From Achromobacter sp. Root83 (lineage in GTDB: Bacteria > Pseudomonadota > Gammaproteobacteria > Burkholderiales > Burkholderiaceae_B): 64,000 nucleotides of DNA. The position numbers and the translations under genes were made by a program. Location of the stretch: contig NZ_LMIU01000024.1 in assembly GCF_001428845.1 (NCBI RefSeq), positions 2,542-66,541 of the forward strand. The letters run 5' to 3'. Under the pieces are notes generated by a model. The model was not told where the DNA came from and made no database searches. It saw only the letters and a program-made list of their open reading frames with translations. Every line of letters starts with the position of its first letter. The first letter of the stretch is position 1. Shown here piece after piece: positions 18,551 through 27,988 of this stretch.

Positions 18551-18835
18551 GCATTTGCCCGGCGCTTGAAGCCGAGGTCGGCATCGAGGGCGTTTATCCC
18601 TTCCTTTTATCCCCGGGTAATCGGAATTGCCATTATTCGATACCCGGCTACTATGGCGATCCCATCAGTCTGTTTTCATCGTCATGGATACTAAGCAAGC
18701 GGTTCACTTGATTATCCTTGCGCCGCAACCCGAAAACCAAAGGGAGCTGGTGGGTTTGGTTAATAGTGTTTGTTGTCGGGTCCATTGCCATCGGCGGTCT
18801 GTGATCCCGCCGAAGCGCCTCGCGAGATCCTGCCC
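18551..18835. other. Intergenic region between tRNA-Val terminator and TPR lipoprotein gene
   Basis: This 285-bp region is somewhat A+T-richer than its surroundings and should contain the promoter of the downstream lipoprotein gene. A short rightward frame (18687-18851) has no recognisable content. No integrase, attachment-site duplication of the tRNA 3' end, or other island mark was seen. Confidence 0.4.
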
Positions 18836-19549
18836 ATGCGCGTCATCCTGAAGACCGTCGTCCTGGTCCAGCTCCTGTGGCTGGCCGGTTGCGCCGTCAA
18901 GTCCCCGGCTCCATCCCCGGCGCGGGCCGACGAAGCGCCGATGTATGCGGGCGTCGACCGTTCCGCGGCGGGCGAACTGCGGGCAAGCGATGAAAAGCTG
19001 GTCGCCGAAGCCACGAAGGCCTTCGGTTCCTCCGGCAAGGCATCGCAGGCCTGGGTGGAGCAGGGATATCGCTTTTACCGGGCCGACCAACTGGGCATGG
19101 CCATGCGGCGGTTCAACCAGGCGTGGCTGCTCAACCCCGACAATCCCGAGGTGTATGCGGGCTTTGCGGCGGTCTTGCACGATCAGCGCAAATTCTGCCA
19201 GGCGATGAGCATGATGGACCGGGCCATCAGCCTGAATCCGCCGTCGTTCCAGGGCATTTATGCGGATGCCGGCAGGATCGCGGCCCGCTGCGCGGCCGAA
19301 GACAAGACGCTGCCGCCCGAAGCGCGGATCGCGGCCACGGCGCGTTCGGACGAGTGGTACCGCAAGGGCGAGGCCGTCGAACCCGACAAAGCCTATCTCT
19401 ACGCTTCGTGGGCCACCGCCTATTATTGGCGCGGACAATACGCAGAGGCCTGGTCCATGGTGTTCAAAGCGCGCGCCGCCGGAGGCAAGCCCAGCCCGCG
19501 GTTTGTCGAGATGCTGCGCGCCCGGATGCCGGAGCCCGCCTCTTCGTGA
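18836..19549 (+). CDS. TPR-containing lipoprotein
   Basis: This 237-aa protein starts MRVILKTVVLVQLLWLAGCA, a lipoprotein signal peptide with lipobox LAGC (lipidated Cys19). Helical repeats resembling TPR units follow (GYRFYRADQLGMAMRRFNQA with WLLNPDNPEVYAGFAAVLHD; later DKAYLYASWATAYYWRGQYA). It is probably anchored in the outer membrane facing the periplasm and mediates protein contacts. The function is unknown. The frame is open upstream to 18770, but ATG 18836 directly precedes the signal peptide. Confidence 0.85.
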   Translation: MRVILKTVVLVQLLWLAGCAVKSPAPSPARADEAPMYAGVDRSAAGELRASDEKLVAEATKAFGSSGKASQAWVEQGYRFYRADQLGMAMRRFNQAWLLNPDNPEVYAGFAAVLHDQRKFCQAMSMMDRAISLNPPSFQGIYADAGRIAARCAAEDKTLPPEARIAATARSDEWYRKGEAVEPDKAYLYASWATAYYWRGQYAEAWSMVFKARAAGGKPSPRFVEMLRARMPEPASS

Positions 19550-19613
19550 GCCACGCGCCGCGTTATCGCCGCCGGCAACCTGACCGGGCATTTGCGATAT
19601 CCTGCTGACCATC

Positions 19614-20009
19614 ATGATGAGAGCACTTTGGCTTTGTCTGGGTTGTCTGATGCTGGCGTTGGGCGTCATCGGCGCGTTCCTGCCGGTCATGCCGACGACG
19701 ATTTTCCTGATCCTGGCCGTGGCCTGCTTTTCCCGTTCGTCGCCCAGGCTGGAGCGGTGGCTGCTGGACAGCCCCACGTATGGCCCTTCACTGCGCGCCT
19801 GGCGCGAGCAGGGAGCGGTGTCGCGCAAGGGCAAGGCCTACGCTTGCGCGGGGATGGCGGCGGGTTACCTGATTTTCTTCTGGAGCGCGCACCCCTCGTT
19901 GCCGCTGAGCATCGGCGTGGGGATATTCTTTCTGGCCAGCGCCGCCTATGTCGTCAGCCGTCCCAATCCCAGGACCCGGGATTCGGACGGCAGGACGTCG
20001 CGCGACTGA
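19614..20009 (+). CDS. YbaN/DUF454 family inner-membrane protein
   Basis: This 131-aa protein starts MMRALWLCLGCLMLALGVIG and carries the family hallmark GxxGAFLPVMPTTIFLILAV. It has two to four membrane segments (about 5-40 and 75-110) and the central loop CFSRSSPRLERWLL. The family function is not established. It is convergent with the sugar-acid dehydratase gene, with a 26-bp gap. Confidence 0.88.
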   Translation: MMRALWLCLGCLMLALGVIGAFLPVMPTTIFLILAVACFSRSSPRLERWLLDSPTYGPSLRAWREQGAVSRKGKAYACAGMAAGYLIFFWSAHPSLPLSIGVGIFFLASAAYVVSRPNPRTRDSDGRTSRD

Positions 20010-20035
20010 AGTGGGGCGCCGGCGCCGTAGCCGGT

Positions 20036-21817
20036 TCAATGCGAATGCCGCGGATCCCCACGAGTCTCCACCACCTTGAGGTACAGCGTTGCCGGTTCCA
20101 GGCAGCCCCCGGTCGACAGTTGGCCGACCAGTTGCCGGTATAGCTCCTGCCAGGGCGTCTGCGAGGGCGGCGCCTGGTACGCGGGCTCCTGCCTGCGCCT
20201 GTCCATTTCGGTTTCGTCGACCAGCGCCGTGACCGACCGCTGGTTCAGGTCGACGCGGATCCTGTCGCCCGTGCGCAGGAGCGCCAGCCCGCCGCCCACC
20301 GCGGCTTCGGGCGACATGTTCAGAATGGAAGGGCTGGCCGACGTGCCGCTCTGGCGGCCGTCGCCCAGGCAGGGCAGGGAGTCGATACCGCGTTTGATCA
20401 GGTGGGACGGCGGCGCCATGTTGACCACTTCGGCGCTGCCCGGATAGCCCACGGTGCCGGCGCCCCGGATGACAAGAATGCAGTGTTCGTCGATGTTCAG
20501 GGCGGGGTCTTCGATGCGCGCGTGATAGTCCTCGGGTCCTTCGAACACGACCGCGCGCGCTTCGAAGGCATTTTCGGAACCGGGTTCAGACAGGTAGGTG
20601 CGGCGGAACGATTCCCCCACGACCGACATCTTGATGATGGCGCTGTCGAAGAAGTTGCCGGACAGCACGATGAAACCGGCGCGGTGCTTGAGCGGCGCAT
20701 CGCAACTGCGGATCACGTCCGCGTTGTGGGTCTTTGATGTGGCGGCGATGTCGCCGATGGTCTTGCCGGATACCGTTGGACAATCGGGGTGCAGCCGGCC
20801 GGCGGCCAGCAATTCGTGCAGCACCGCCGGGACGCCGCCCGCGCGGTGAAAGCCTTCGCCCAGGTATTCGCCCGCGGGGACGCAGTTGACCAGCAGGGGC
20901 ACGTCTTCTCCCAGCCGCTGCCAGTCGTCCAGGCTCAGGTCGATGCCGGCATGACGGGCCATGGCGATCAGGTGAGGCGGACAATTGCTGGATGCGCCTA
21001 GCGCCGAGGCGACGACGATGGCGTTCTCGAATGCTTCCCGGGTCAGGATATGGGAGGGGCGCAAGTCCTCGCGCACCATGTCACAGATGCGCATGCCGGT
21101 GGCGTATGCCATCTGGCCGCGCTCCCGGTAGGGCGCCGGGATGCTGGCGCAGGTGGGCAGCGACATGCCCAGCGCCTCGGCCAGCGAGTTCATCGACAGG
21201 GCAGTTCCCATGGTGTTGCAGTGCCCGATCGAGGGCGACGATGCGGTGGCCAGGGTCATGAAACCTTCGTAGTCGAGCTTGCCCGCCGCCATCAGGTTGC
21301 GCGCGTGCCAGATGACCGTGCCCGATCCGACGCGCTGGCCCTCATGCCAGCCGTCCAGCATGGGTCCGCCGGACAGGACGATGGCCGGGATGTCCACGGT
21401 GGCCGCGGCCATCAGGCAGGCGGGGGTGGTCTTGTCGCAGCCCGTGGTCAGGACCACGCCATCCAGCGGGTAGCCGTGCAGGATCTCGACGAGCCCCAGA
21501 TAGGCGAGGTTGCGGTCCAGCGCGGCGGTGGGGCGCCGGCCCTGTTCGGCCAGCGGATGTACCGGAAACTCCATGGGGATGCCGCCCGCGTCCCGGATGC
21601 CCGCCTTGATGCGCTCGGCCAGCGCGAGGTGATGGCGGTTGCAGGGCGCCAGATCGCTGCCGGTCTGGGCGATGCCGATGACCGGCCGCCCCGATTGCAG
21701 TTCTTGCCGCGTCAGGCCGTAATTGAGATAGCGCTCGACGTAGATCGCCGTCATGTCGGCGTGCGAGGGATCGTCGAACCATTTCTGGCTGCGCAGTCTG
21801 CGGGGTGTCTGGGACAT
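20036..21817 (-). CDS. XylD-like sugar-acid (D-xylonate-type) dehydratase, IlvD/Edd family
   Basis: Enzymes of this family dehydrate aldonic acids to 2-keto-3-deoxy acids using an Fe-S cluster and Mg2+. The 593-aa protein (ATG 21817, GAGAAAG upstream) follows the Caulobacter XylD pattern along its length: TPRRLRSQKWFDDP, GIPMEFPVHP, LDGVVLTTGCDKTTPA, GDGRQSGTSASPSILN. The three cluster cysteines are in APCNR, TTGCDKT and GHCNTMGT. It is the last gene of a leftward operon with a complete TRAP importer, controlled by a divergent LacI regulator. Xylonate is the best-matching substrate, but another pentonate or hexonate is possible. Confidence 0.88.
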   Translation of the reverse strand: MSQTPRRLRSQKWFDDPSHADMTAIYVERYLNYGLTRQELQSGRPVIGIAQTGSDLAPCNRHHLALAERIKAGIRDAGGIPMEFPVHPLAEQGRRPTAALDRNLAYLGLVEILHGYPLDGVVLTTGCDKTTPACLMAAATVDIPAIVLSGGPMLDGWHEGQRVGSGTVIWHARNLMAAGKLDYEGFMTLATASSPSIGHCNTMGTALSMNSLAEALGMSLPTCASIPAPYRERGQMAYATGMRICDMVREDLRPSHILTREAFENAIVVASALGASSNCPPHLIAMARHAGIDLSLDDWQRLGEDVPLLVNCVPAGEYLGEGFHRAGGVPAVLHELLAAGRLHPDCPTVSGKTIGDIAATSKTHNADVIRSCDAPLKHRAGFIVLSGNFFDSAIIKMSVVGESFRRTYLSEPGSENAFEARAVVFEGPEDYHARIEDPALNIDEHCILVIRGAGTVGYPGSAEVVNMAPPSHLIKRGIDSLPCLGDGRQSGTSASPSILNMSPEAAVGGGLALLRTGDRIRVDLNQRSVTALVDETEMDRRRQEPAYQAPPSQTPWQELYRQLVGQLSTGGCLEPATLYLKVVETRGDPRHSH

Positions 21818-21889
21818 GGCTTTCTCGCTTGCTTCGGTTGCAGGGTGGCCCGGACCGGCCCGATGGGGCATGGGTCCGGGCCGCCAGGG

Positions 21890-22906
21890 CTAGTTGCGCG
21901 CCTTCTGGATTTCGTCGTTGAGCTGTTTCACCAGTTCAGGGCCGAGCTCCTGCGTGTACTTGTCGACGACGGGCTGGACCTTCTGCCGCATGCGGGCGAC
22001 CTCTTCCGGTGTGACGGTATTGATCTTCATGCCGTTCTGCTCAAGCGTGCCCATGGCCTTCTTCGAGTCAGCGCGGCTGTCCTGACGCTCGAAATCACGC
22101 GATGCCGCCGCGGCCTGGCGGATCAGCTTCTGTTCGTCGGGCGACAGGGTGTCCCACCATTTCTTGGAGGCCATCACCACCCATGGCGTATAGACGTGGC
22201 GAGTGATGGTCAGGTACGGCTGCACTTCGTAGAACTTGCTGCTCTGGATCGTGGTGATGGGGTTTTCCTGGCCGTCCACGGTGCGCGTCTCCAGCGCGGT
22301 GAAGAGTTCGGAGAACGGCATGGGGACGGCGTTGGCGCCCAGCGTGTTGAAGACGCCCAGGGCAATCTGGTTCTGCATGACGCGAAGCTTGATGCCCTGC
22401 AGGTCTTCGGCGCGCGTGATCGGGCGCTTGGAATTGGTCATGTTGCGAAAGCCGTTTTCCCAATAGACCAGGCCGACCAGCCCCTTGGCTTCCAGCTTTT
22501 TCAGCATGTCCTGGCCGAGCGGCCCGTCCAGCACGGCGTCCGCCTCTTTTTCGCTGTTGAAGAGGAAGGGCAGGTCGAAGATGCCGAACTCCTTGACCAT
22601 GCCGGCCAGCGGCGCGGTCGAGCCGACCATCATTTCCTGCGCGCCGCCGACGAGCGCGCTCTGCATCTGTTCGTCGGAGCCCAGGTTGGCGGACCCGAAG
22701 GTCTTCATCTTGAGCTTGCCGCCGCTGACTTTTTCCAGTTCCTGCGCCAGGAAACGGGCGGCGCGGCCCTGCACGCTCTCGTCATTCAAGCCATAGCCGA
22801 AACGGATCAGGCGCGGTTTGACGTCCGCGGCCGCCGCCACGCCCGCGACGGTGCAGGACAGCACCGTCGCCAGGACAAGAATGCGGGTCTTGAAGTGCTT
22901 GATCAT
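21890..22906 (-). CDS. TRAP transporter substrate-binding protein (DctP family)
   Basis: This 338-aa periplasmic protein has a Sec signal peptide (MIKHFKTRILVLATVLSCTV, cleaved near AAA). Its DctP body includes GSANLGSDEQMQSALVGGAQ, KLRVMQNQIALGVFNTLGAN and TVDGQENPI, with the conserved Arg for the ligand carboxylate in LRVMQN. An excellent ribosome site (AAGGAGG) precedes ATG 22906. It lies between the DctM permease and the dehydratase genes, so the ligand is probably a sugar acid. Confidence 0.94.
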   Translation of the reverse strand: MIKHFKTRILVLATVLSCTVAGVAAAADVKPRLIRFGYGLNDESVQGRAARFLAQELEKVSGGKLKMKTFGSANLGSDEQMQSALVGGAQEMMVGSTAPLAGMVKEFGIFDLPFLFNSEKEADAVLDGPLGQDMLKKLEAKGLVGLVYWENGFRNMTNSKRPITRAEDLQGIKLRVMQNQIALGVFNTLGANAVPMPFSELFTALETRTVDGQENPITTIQSSKFYEVQPYLTITRHVYTPWVVMASKKWWDTLSPDEQKLIRQAAAASRDFERQDSRADSKKAMGTLEQNGMKINTVTPEEVARMRQKVQPVVDKYTQELGPELVKQLNDEIQKARN

Positions 22907-22935
22907 GGTGTTCCTCCTTGGGGTTTTTAATGCCG

Positions 22936-24216
22936 CTAGTGCAGCCAGCGTGCGGGTACGGTGATCAACTCAGGGAAGATCACCAGCAGGACCAGCAGTA
23001 GCGTGTAGGCGACGACATAGCGCCACACCCCTCTGCAGATGGTTTCCATATTGATGCGGGCCACGCCGCAAACCACGTTGAGCACCGTGCCCACGGGGGG
23101 CGTCAGCAGGCCGACGCTGCCGACCATGACGAACATCACGCCGAAGTACACCGGGTCGATGCCCGCCTTGATGACCACCGGCATGAGCACGGGGCCGAGG
23201 ATCAGGATGGTGGGCGTCAGATCCATGACGGTGCCCACCAGCGTCAGCAGGATCAGCAGCGCGAACATCAGCATCTTGGGCTGGTCCATCACCGGTTCGA
23301 GCAGCGCGATCAGGTCCTGCGGCATGTCGGCCAGCGTGATCATGTAGGACGACACCATGGCGGCAGCCACCAGGAACATGACCACGGCGGTGGTGCGGGC
23401 CGCGTTGATGAAAAGCGGCGCCAGGTCGCGCAGGCCGATCTCGCGGTAGACGAACAGGCTGACCAGCAGCGCGTAGACGGCGGCGACGACTGCTGCTTCC
23501 GTGGGCGTGAAGATGCCGCCGCGCAGACCGCCGATGATGATGACCGGCAGCATCAGCGCCCAGAGGGAGCCGCGCAGGGCTTTCAGCCGGTTGCGCCAGG
23601 GTTCGCGCGGCGAAGGCTTGATGCTGCCGTGCTTGCGAGCCACCCAGGCCCATACGGCTATCAGCGTCAGTCCCATCATCAGGCCCGGCGCGATGCCCGC
23701 GAAGAACAGCTTGGTGATCGACACGTTGGTGGCGACGCCGAAGATGATGAACGAGATCGACGGCGGGATGATGGGGGCGATGATGCCACCGGCCGCGATG
23801 AGGCCGGACGCCTGGCCGGCCTCGTAGCCCTTTTCGCGCAGCATCGGAATCAGCAGCGAACCCAGGGCCGCGGCATCGGCCACGGCGGAGCCCGACAGGG
23901 AAGCCAGCAACACGCTGGCGAAGATGGCCACATAACCCAGGCCGCCCTGAATGTGGCCCACGAAGGTCGTGGCAAGGTGAACGATGCGGCGCGAGATGCC
24001 GCCCGCGTTCATCAGTTCGCCGGCCAGCATGAACAGCGGCACCGCCATCAGCGTGAAGCTGTTGGCGCCCGACAGCATGTTCTGCGCGAGGAGCTGGGTA
24101 TCGTAGAAGTCCAGTTGGAACATCATGGCGATCGCGCTGATGAGGAGCGCGAAGGCAATCGGCATGCCCAGGGCGATCAGGCCCAGCAGCACGAGCAGGA
24201 AGACGGTCAGGATCAT
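22936..24216 (-). CDS. TRAP transporter large permease (DctM family)
   Basis: The 426-aa protein has about twelve hydrophobic segments and starts MILTVFLLVLLGLIALGMPI, the normal DctM N-terminus. Family blocks include GGISRRIVHLA and PPSISFIIFG. It forms the Na+-driven transport channel with the small DctQ subunit. The frame is open upstream to 24315, but that would overlap dctQ and add an atypical Pro-rich leader, so ATG 24216 is chosen. Confidence 0.94.
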   Translation of the reverse strand: MILTVFLLVLLGLIALGMPIAFALLISAIAMMFQLDFYDTQLLAQNMLSGANSFTLMAVPLFMLAGELMNAGGISRRIVHLATTFVGHIQGGLGYVAIFASVLLASLSGSAVADAAALGSLLIPMLREKGYEAGQASGLIAAGGIIAPIIPPSISFIIFGVATNVSITKLFFAGIAPGLMMGLTLIAVWAWVARKHGSIKPSPREPWRNRLKALRGSLWALMLPVIIIGGLRGGIFTPTEAAVVAAVYALLVSLFVYREIGLRDLAPLFINAARTTAVVMFLVAAAMVSSYMITLADMPQDLIALLEPVMDQPKMLMFALLILLTLVGTVMDLTPTILILGPVLMPVVIKAGIDPVYFGVMFVMVGSVGLLTPPVGTVLNVVCGVARINMETICRGVWRYVVAYTLLLVLLVIFPELITVPARWLH

Positions 24217-24262
24217 TGCGGACGTCCGGGCGGATGAGGGGGAGGTGAGGGGCGCGGCCGTT

Positions 24263-24805
24263 TCAGACCAAGGGGTCTTCGGGGCTGGATTCCGCCGGCA
24301 GGGGACCGCCCGCAAGAACGCGGACCAGATCGATGAGCGTCAGGATGCCCATGGCAACCGCGGCGTAGAGACCGGCGACGTTGAACACGGCCAATGACAT
24401 GCCCGTGACGGGCAGCACGGTGTCCAGGCCGATGACGCTCTGTACCCAGCTGCCTTCCGCCATCAGCCAGAGCACCCACAGGATCAGGAGCTGACAGGCG
24501 ATGTGAGAGACCCGGCGGGCGGCGGGACCAAAGCGTTCCACCAGCATGGTCACCCCGATGTGCTGGTGTTCGCGCAGCGCGACCACCGAACCCAGGAAGA
24601 TCATCCAGACAAACGCCAGCCGGGACACTTCGTCCGACACATTGATGCCGGAGTTGAACAGGTAGCGCAACGTCACGTTGCCGAACAGCAGCACGACCAT
24701 GACGGCCAGACAGGCGACCATCAGCCAGGTCTGCAGCGCGAAGCACCAGTCGGCGGCGCGGGCCAGGGGCGAGCCGTCTGGCCGCCCCGATGGGGAAGCT
24801 TGCAT
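24263..24805 (-). CDS. TRAP transporter small permease (DctQ family)
   Basis: The 180-aa membrane protein has four predicted helices (about 22-43, 58-76, 98-120, 140-162). It carries the DctQ signature around NSGINVSDEVSRLAFVWMIF. GGAG lies 6 bp before ATG 24805. It is the first gene of the leftward operon dctQ-dctM-dctP-dehydratase. The LacI-type operator lies 52 bp upstream of its start. Confidence 0.92.
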   Translation of the reverse strand: MQASPSGRPDGSPLARAADWCFALQTWLMVACLAVMVVLLFGNVTLRYLFNSGINVSDEVSRLAFVWMIFLGSVVALREHQHIGVTMLVERFGPAARRVSHIACQLLILWVLWLMAEGSWVQSVIGLDTVLPVTGMSLAVFNVAGLYAAVAMGILTLIDLVRVLAGGPLPAESSPEDPLV

Positions 24806-24856
24806 GTTTGTCTCCTATCCGTTTCCCGGAATTTTTTCTGGATTATGCTGACAGCG

Positions 24857-24872
24857 ATGTTAGCGCTAACAT
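24857..24872. promoter_or_regulatory. LacI-family operator palindrome
   Basis: ATGTTAGCGCTAACAT is a perfect 16-bp palindrome with the central CG typical of LacI/GalR-family operators and close to the GntR-type consensus. It lies between the divergent dctQ and LacI-type regulator genes and is well placed to repress both. Confidence 0.88.
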
Positions 24873-24937
24873 TTTCACTTTGGCAACCCCCCTTTTTTGC
24901 GTCAGACTACGCGCTTCCTACTCCATCGCGAGGGCCA

Positions 24938-25963
24938 ATGTCCGTCCGTAAACCCAGAAGCTCGCGCGCCGGGCGCGTCACCATGCAGGAGGTCGCGCGC
25001 CGCGTCGGCGTCAGCGCCATCACGGTGTCGCGCGCCCTGCGCACGCCGGACAAGGTGGGGCAGGAGTTGCGCTTGCGCATCGCGCGGGTGTGCCAGGAAC
25101 TGGGCTATGTGCCCAACCATGCCGCCAGCGCGCTGGCGTCCGCGCGCTCGCAAACCATCGTGGTGCTGATCCCTTCGCTGAGCAATGTGGTGTTCGTGGA
25201 TATCGTCTCGGGCATCAAAGAGATTCTGGACAGCAACGGCTATCACATGCTGATCGGGGTTACCGGCTATTCGCCGGATGAGGAAGAGGCGCTGTTGCGC
25301 AAGTACCTGCAGCATTCGCCCGACGGGCTGGTCCTGACCGGCATCGACCACAAGCCGGGCGTGTGGGATCTGCTGCGCGCGCAAGCGATTCCCACCGTCC
25401 ACACGATCGAGACGCTGCAGGGCGACGACGGCATGAGTGTCGGGTTTTCGCAGTTCGATTCCGGCTACGCAGCCGGCCGCCACCTGGTGGAGCGCGGCTC
25501 CCGCCGCATCGGCATCGTCGGGGCTCAACTGGACCCGCGTTCGCTGCGCCGCTGCGAAGGTTGCCGGCAGGCATTGCGGGATGCGGGCCTGTACGACGCG
25601 GCGCTGGAAATCATGACGCCGGAAAAGTCTTCGATCAGCCTGGGGGCGTCGCTGATGGAAGACCTGCACGCCCGACATCCCGATTGCGACGCGGTCTTTT
25701 TCTGCAACGACGATCTGGCGCAGGGCGCCGTGTTCCAGTGCGGCCGCGCGGGGCTGTCCGTGCCCGGCCAGATGGCCATCATCGGGTTCCACGATCTGGC
25801 CGGCACGGCCTGGACCACGCCGCCGCTTTCGACCATTGCCACGCCCCGCTATCAGATCGGCCTGTCCGCCGCGCAACTGCTGATGCGCCATCTGGCGGGA
25901 GAACCCGTCGGCGAACGCCATGTGGACCTGGGTTTTACGCTGGTGCGGCGCGAAACGAGCTGA
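24938..25963 (+). CDS. LacI-family transcriptional regulator (GntR-like)
   Basis: This 341-aa regulator begins with a LacI-type DNA-binding domain (VTMQEVARRVGVSAITVSRA, then GYVPNHAASALAS hinge). A periplasmic-binding-protein-like sensor domain follows (about 70-341; e.g. TIVVLIPSLSNVVFVDIVSG). It resembles gluconate-type GntR repressors. It is divergent from the TRAP/dehydratase operon with a palindromic operator between, so a sugar acid or its breakdown product is the probable inducer. ATG 24938 puts the HTH at the expected distance; the upstream open frame overlaps dctQ and is not real. Confidence 0.93.
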   Translation: MSVRKPRSSRAGRVTMQEVARRVGVSAITVSRALRTPDKVGQELRLRIARVCQELGYVPNHAASALASARSQTIVVLIPSLSNVVFVDIVSGIKEILDSNGYHMLIGVTGYSPDEEEALLRKYLQHSPDGLVLTGIDHKPGVWDLLRAQAIPTVHTIETLQGDDGMSVGFSQFDSGYAAGRHLVERGSRRIGIVGAQLDPRSLRRCEGCRQALRDAGLYDAALEIMTPEKSSISLGASLMEDLHARHPDCDAVFFCNDDLAQGAVFQCGRAGLSVPGQMAIIGFHDLAGTAWTTPPLSTIATPRYQIGLSAAQLLMRHLAGEPVGERHVDLGFTLVRRETS

Positions 25964-25985
25964 GCGCCGCCGGGTTCGCTGCGCC

Positions 25986-26876
25986 TCAAGCGGCGCGGCG
26001 CAATGCCAGGAATACGCCCGAGGCCATGATCAGGCCCATGCCCGCCAGCGCCAACGCGTCGGGCGGTCGTTGGAACCAGAATGTGCTGAAGCCCACGGCC
26101 AGCAGCAACTGAAAGTAGTTCAAGGGCGCCAGCGTGGCGGCGGAGACGCGCTGAAACGCGGCGATCAGCAGGATCTGCGCCAGGCCGCTGCAGGCGCCCA
26201 GGCTGATGATGATGACGGTATCCGCCAGGCCGGGCCACGGATCCGGCAGAAAGAAGGGCGCCGGCAGCGCGGTGACGATGAGACAGATGAAGGCCGTGTA
26301 GGCGTACTGGACCGGGCCGGGCACCTTGCCCGACAGCTTGCGCGTCAGTACCTGGAAAATAGCGTAGCTGACCGCGGAGACCGCCATTAGGACCGTGCCC
26401 AGCCCGGGCAGATCGGAGCCGGGGCGCACGATCAGCAGCATGCCTGCGAAGCCGGCCGCGACGGCGCCCCATTGCGCGGGACGCACGCGTTCGCCCAGCA
26501 TCCACGGAGACAGCGCCACCATGATCAGGGGCGCCGTGAAGTAGATGGCGGTGGCTTCGGACAACGGCATCCAGATCAGCGCCGTCATGAAGCAGGTGGC
26601 CACCGTGGCCAGCATGACGCCACGCAAAATCAGCAAGGGCTTTTCCGGCGCGTCGCGCAGGCGCACGCCGCCGCCTTGGCGCAACAGCATCACCACCGCC
26701 AGCGTCACCACGGCCAGATAGCGCATCACGTTCAGAAAAGGCGCGGGGTAGCGTTCCAGCATCTGCTTGGCCCCCGCGTCGAAGGTGGCAAAGGCCACCA
26801 GTGCCGCGAAAAACAGCAGGATGCCCGTCTGGCGCGTGGCGGCGGGGGCGGGCAAGGCGGCGGGCACGGCGCTCAT
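25986..26876 (-). CDS. EamA-family (DMT superfamily) transporter
   Basis: The 296-aa protein has ten predicted membrane helices in two EamA repeats (about 20-150 and 160-290). The second repeat includes ILIAAFQRVSAATLAPLNYF and ends ALAGMGLIMASGVFLALRRA. Such proteins usually export small metabolites or amino acids. It is the last gene of the leftward cluster with the HDAC-like hydrolase, cupin and peptide ABC importer (31 bp after the HDAC-like gene), so it may export a product of that pathway (inference). Confidence 0.88.
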   Translation of the reverse strand: MSAVPAALPAPAATRQTGILLFFAALVAFATFDAGAKQMLERYPAPFLNVMRYLAVVTLAVVMLLRQGGGVRLRDAPEKPLLILRGVMLATVATCFMTALIWMPLSEATAIYFTAPLIMVALSPWMLGERVRPAQWGAVAAGFAGMLLIVRPGSDLPGLGTVLMAVSAVSYAIFQVLTRKLSGKVPGPVQYAYTAFICLIVTALPAPFFLPDPWPGLADTVIIISLGACSGLAQILLIAAFQRVSAATLAPLNYFQLLLAVGFSTFWFQRPPDALALAGMGLIMASGVFLALRRAA

Positions 26877-26906
26877 CGGGTGGCGGTTCCTGGGGCTGCG
26901 ATTCCT

Positions 26907-27971
26907 TCAGGCGGCGCCATGGTCCATGCCCTGGATGAACGCGTCCAGCGCCGGACCGATGGCCTGGACCATGTAGCCGCCTTCCTGCACGACGACGGTA
27001 GGTATCTTAAGGCTGGCGACGCGCGCGCCGATGTCGCGGTAGGCATCGATATCCAGCTTCAGGACGCTGATGGGATCGTCCTTGTAAGTGTCGAAGCCCA
27101 GCGCCAGGACCAGCGCCTGGGGCGCATAGCCGGCCAGCGCGGCCAGCGCCGTGTCCAAGGCTTGCAGGAAGGCCTCGTTGCCGGATCCGTGAGGCAGCGG
27201 CAGATTCAGGTTGTAGCCTTCGCCCGCGCCGTGTCCGCGCTCGTGCGCGTAGCCCGTGTAGAACGGGTAGTAGCCGGCGGGATCGGCGTGCAGCGACACG
27301 GTCATCACGTCCGGGCGCTGGTAAAAAATGTTCTGAGTTCCGTCGCCGTGATGCGCGTCCACGTCCAGCACCGCGACCTTGGACCAGGTCTGCAGCAAGC
27401 GGCTGGCCGCCGCGGCGCTGCTGTTCAGGTAGCAGAAGCCGCCCGCGCGGTCGCGGTGGGCGTGGTGACCCGAAGGCCGGCACAGCGCGTAGGCCATGCC
27501 CCGGGTGTTGGCGACATGGTCCGCGGCGGCGACGGCGCTGTGCGTGGACCTGAGCGCCGACCGCCACGTTTGCGGCCCGATGGGGCAGGACAGGTCGCTC
27601 AGGTAGTAGCCGGTCTGGGCCACGATGGACGGAGACGGGCAGGGGCCACGCCCGGCCAGTTCGGTCCGGCCGTTGTAGTAGGGCGAAAGGTTGGGCAGCA
27701 CTTCCGGGCCGGGATCCACGCCGGGCGCCCTCAGGGCTTGCCAGCGTGCGTAGGCGGTCTCCAGGTAGTCCAGGTAGTCCTGGCTGTGGATGTGCTCCAG
27801 CGGCTTGCGGCCATAGTCGGCGGGCGCTTCCACCTTGATGCCTCTGGCGGCCAGCGCGCTTTGCAGGCTTTCGGCGCGCGACGGCAGGTCGGTGGGGGCG
27901 CTGATGCGCCCCAGCCGCATGAATTGCTGAGGGGAATGCAGCAACTGTTCTTCCGAGAAAAACGCCTTCAT
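26907..27971 (-). CDS. HDAC-like / acetylpolyamine amidohydrolase family protein
   Basis: Zn-dependent deacetylases of this arginase-fold family remove acetyl or acyl groups from amines such as acetylpolyamines. The 354-aa protein starts MKAFFSEEQLLHSPQQFMRL. It keeps the catalytic tandem histidines (RPSGHHAHRDRAGGFCYLNS), the metal site DVDAHHGDGTQ, the second metal Asp in LALGFDTYKDDP, and the C-terminal VVQEGGYM. GAGG precedes ATG 27971. Its neighbours are the cupin (17-bp gap) and a peptide-type importer. A small N-acylated amine or amide substrate is likely, but its identity is not shown. Confidence 0.9.
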   Translation of the reverse strand: MKAFFSEEQLLHSPQQFMRLGRISAPTDLPSRAESLQSALAARGIKVEAPADYGRKPLEHIHSQDYLDYLETAYARWQALRAPGVDPGPEVLPNLSPYYNGRTELAGRGPCPSPSIVAQTGYYLSDLSCPIGPQTWRSALRSTHSAVAAADHVANTRGMAYALCRPSGHHAHRDRAGGFCYLNSSAAAASRLLQTWSKVAVLDVDAHHGDGTQNIFYQRPDVMTVSLHADPAGYYPFYTGYAHERGHGAGEGYNLNLPLPHGSGNEAFLQALDTALAALAGYAPQALVLALGFDTYKDDPISVLKLDIDAYRDIGARVASLKIPTVVVQEGGYMVQAIGPALDAFIQGMDHGAA

Positions 27972-27988
27972 GGGTATCCTCGCTGGCC

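Noticed and set aside
18405..18835. tRNA-Val as an integration site of a genomic island
   Set aside because: No integrase, no repeated tRNA 3' end and no island-like content were seen downstream.
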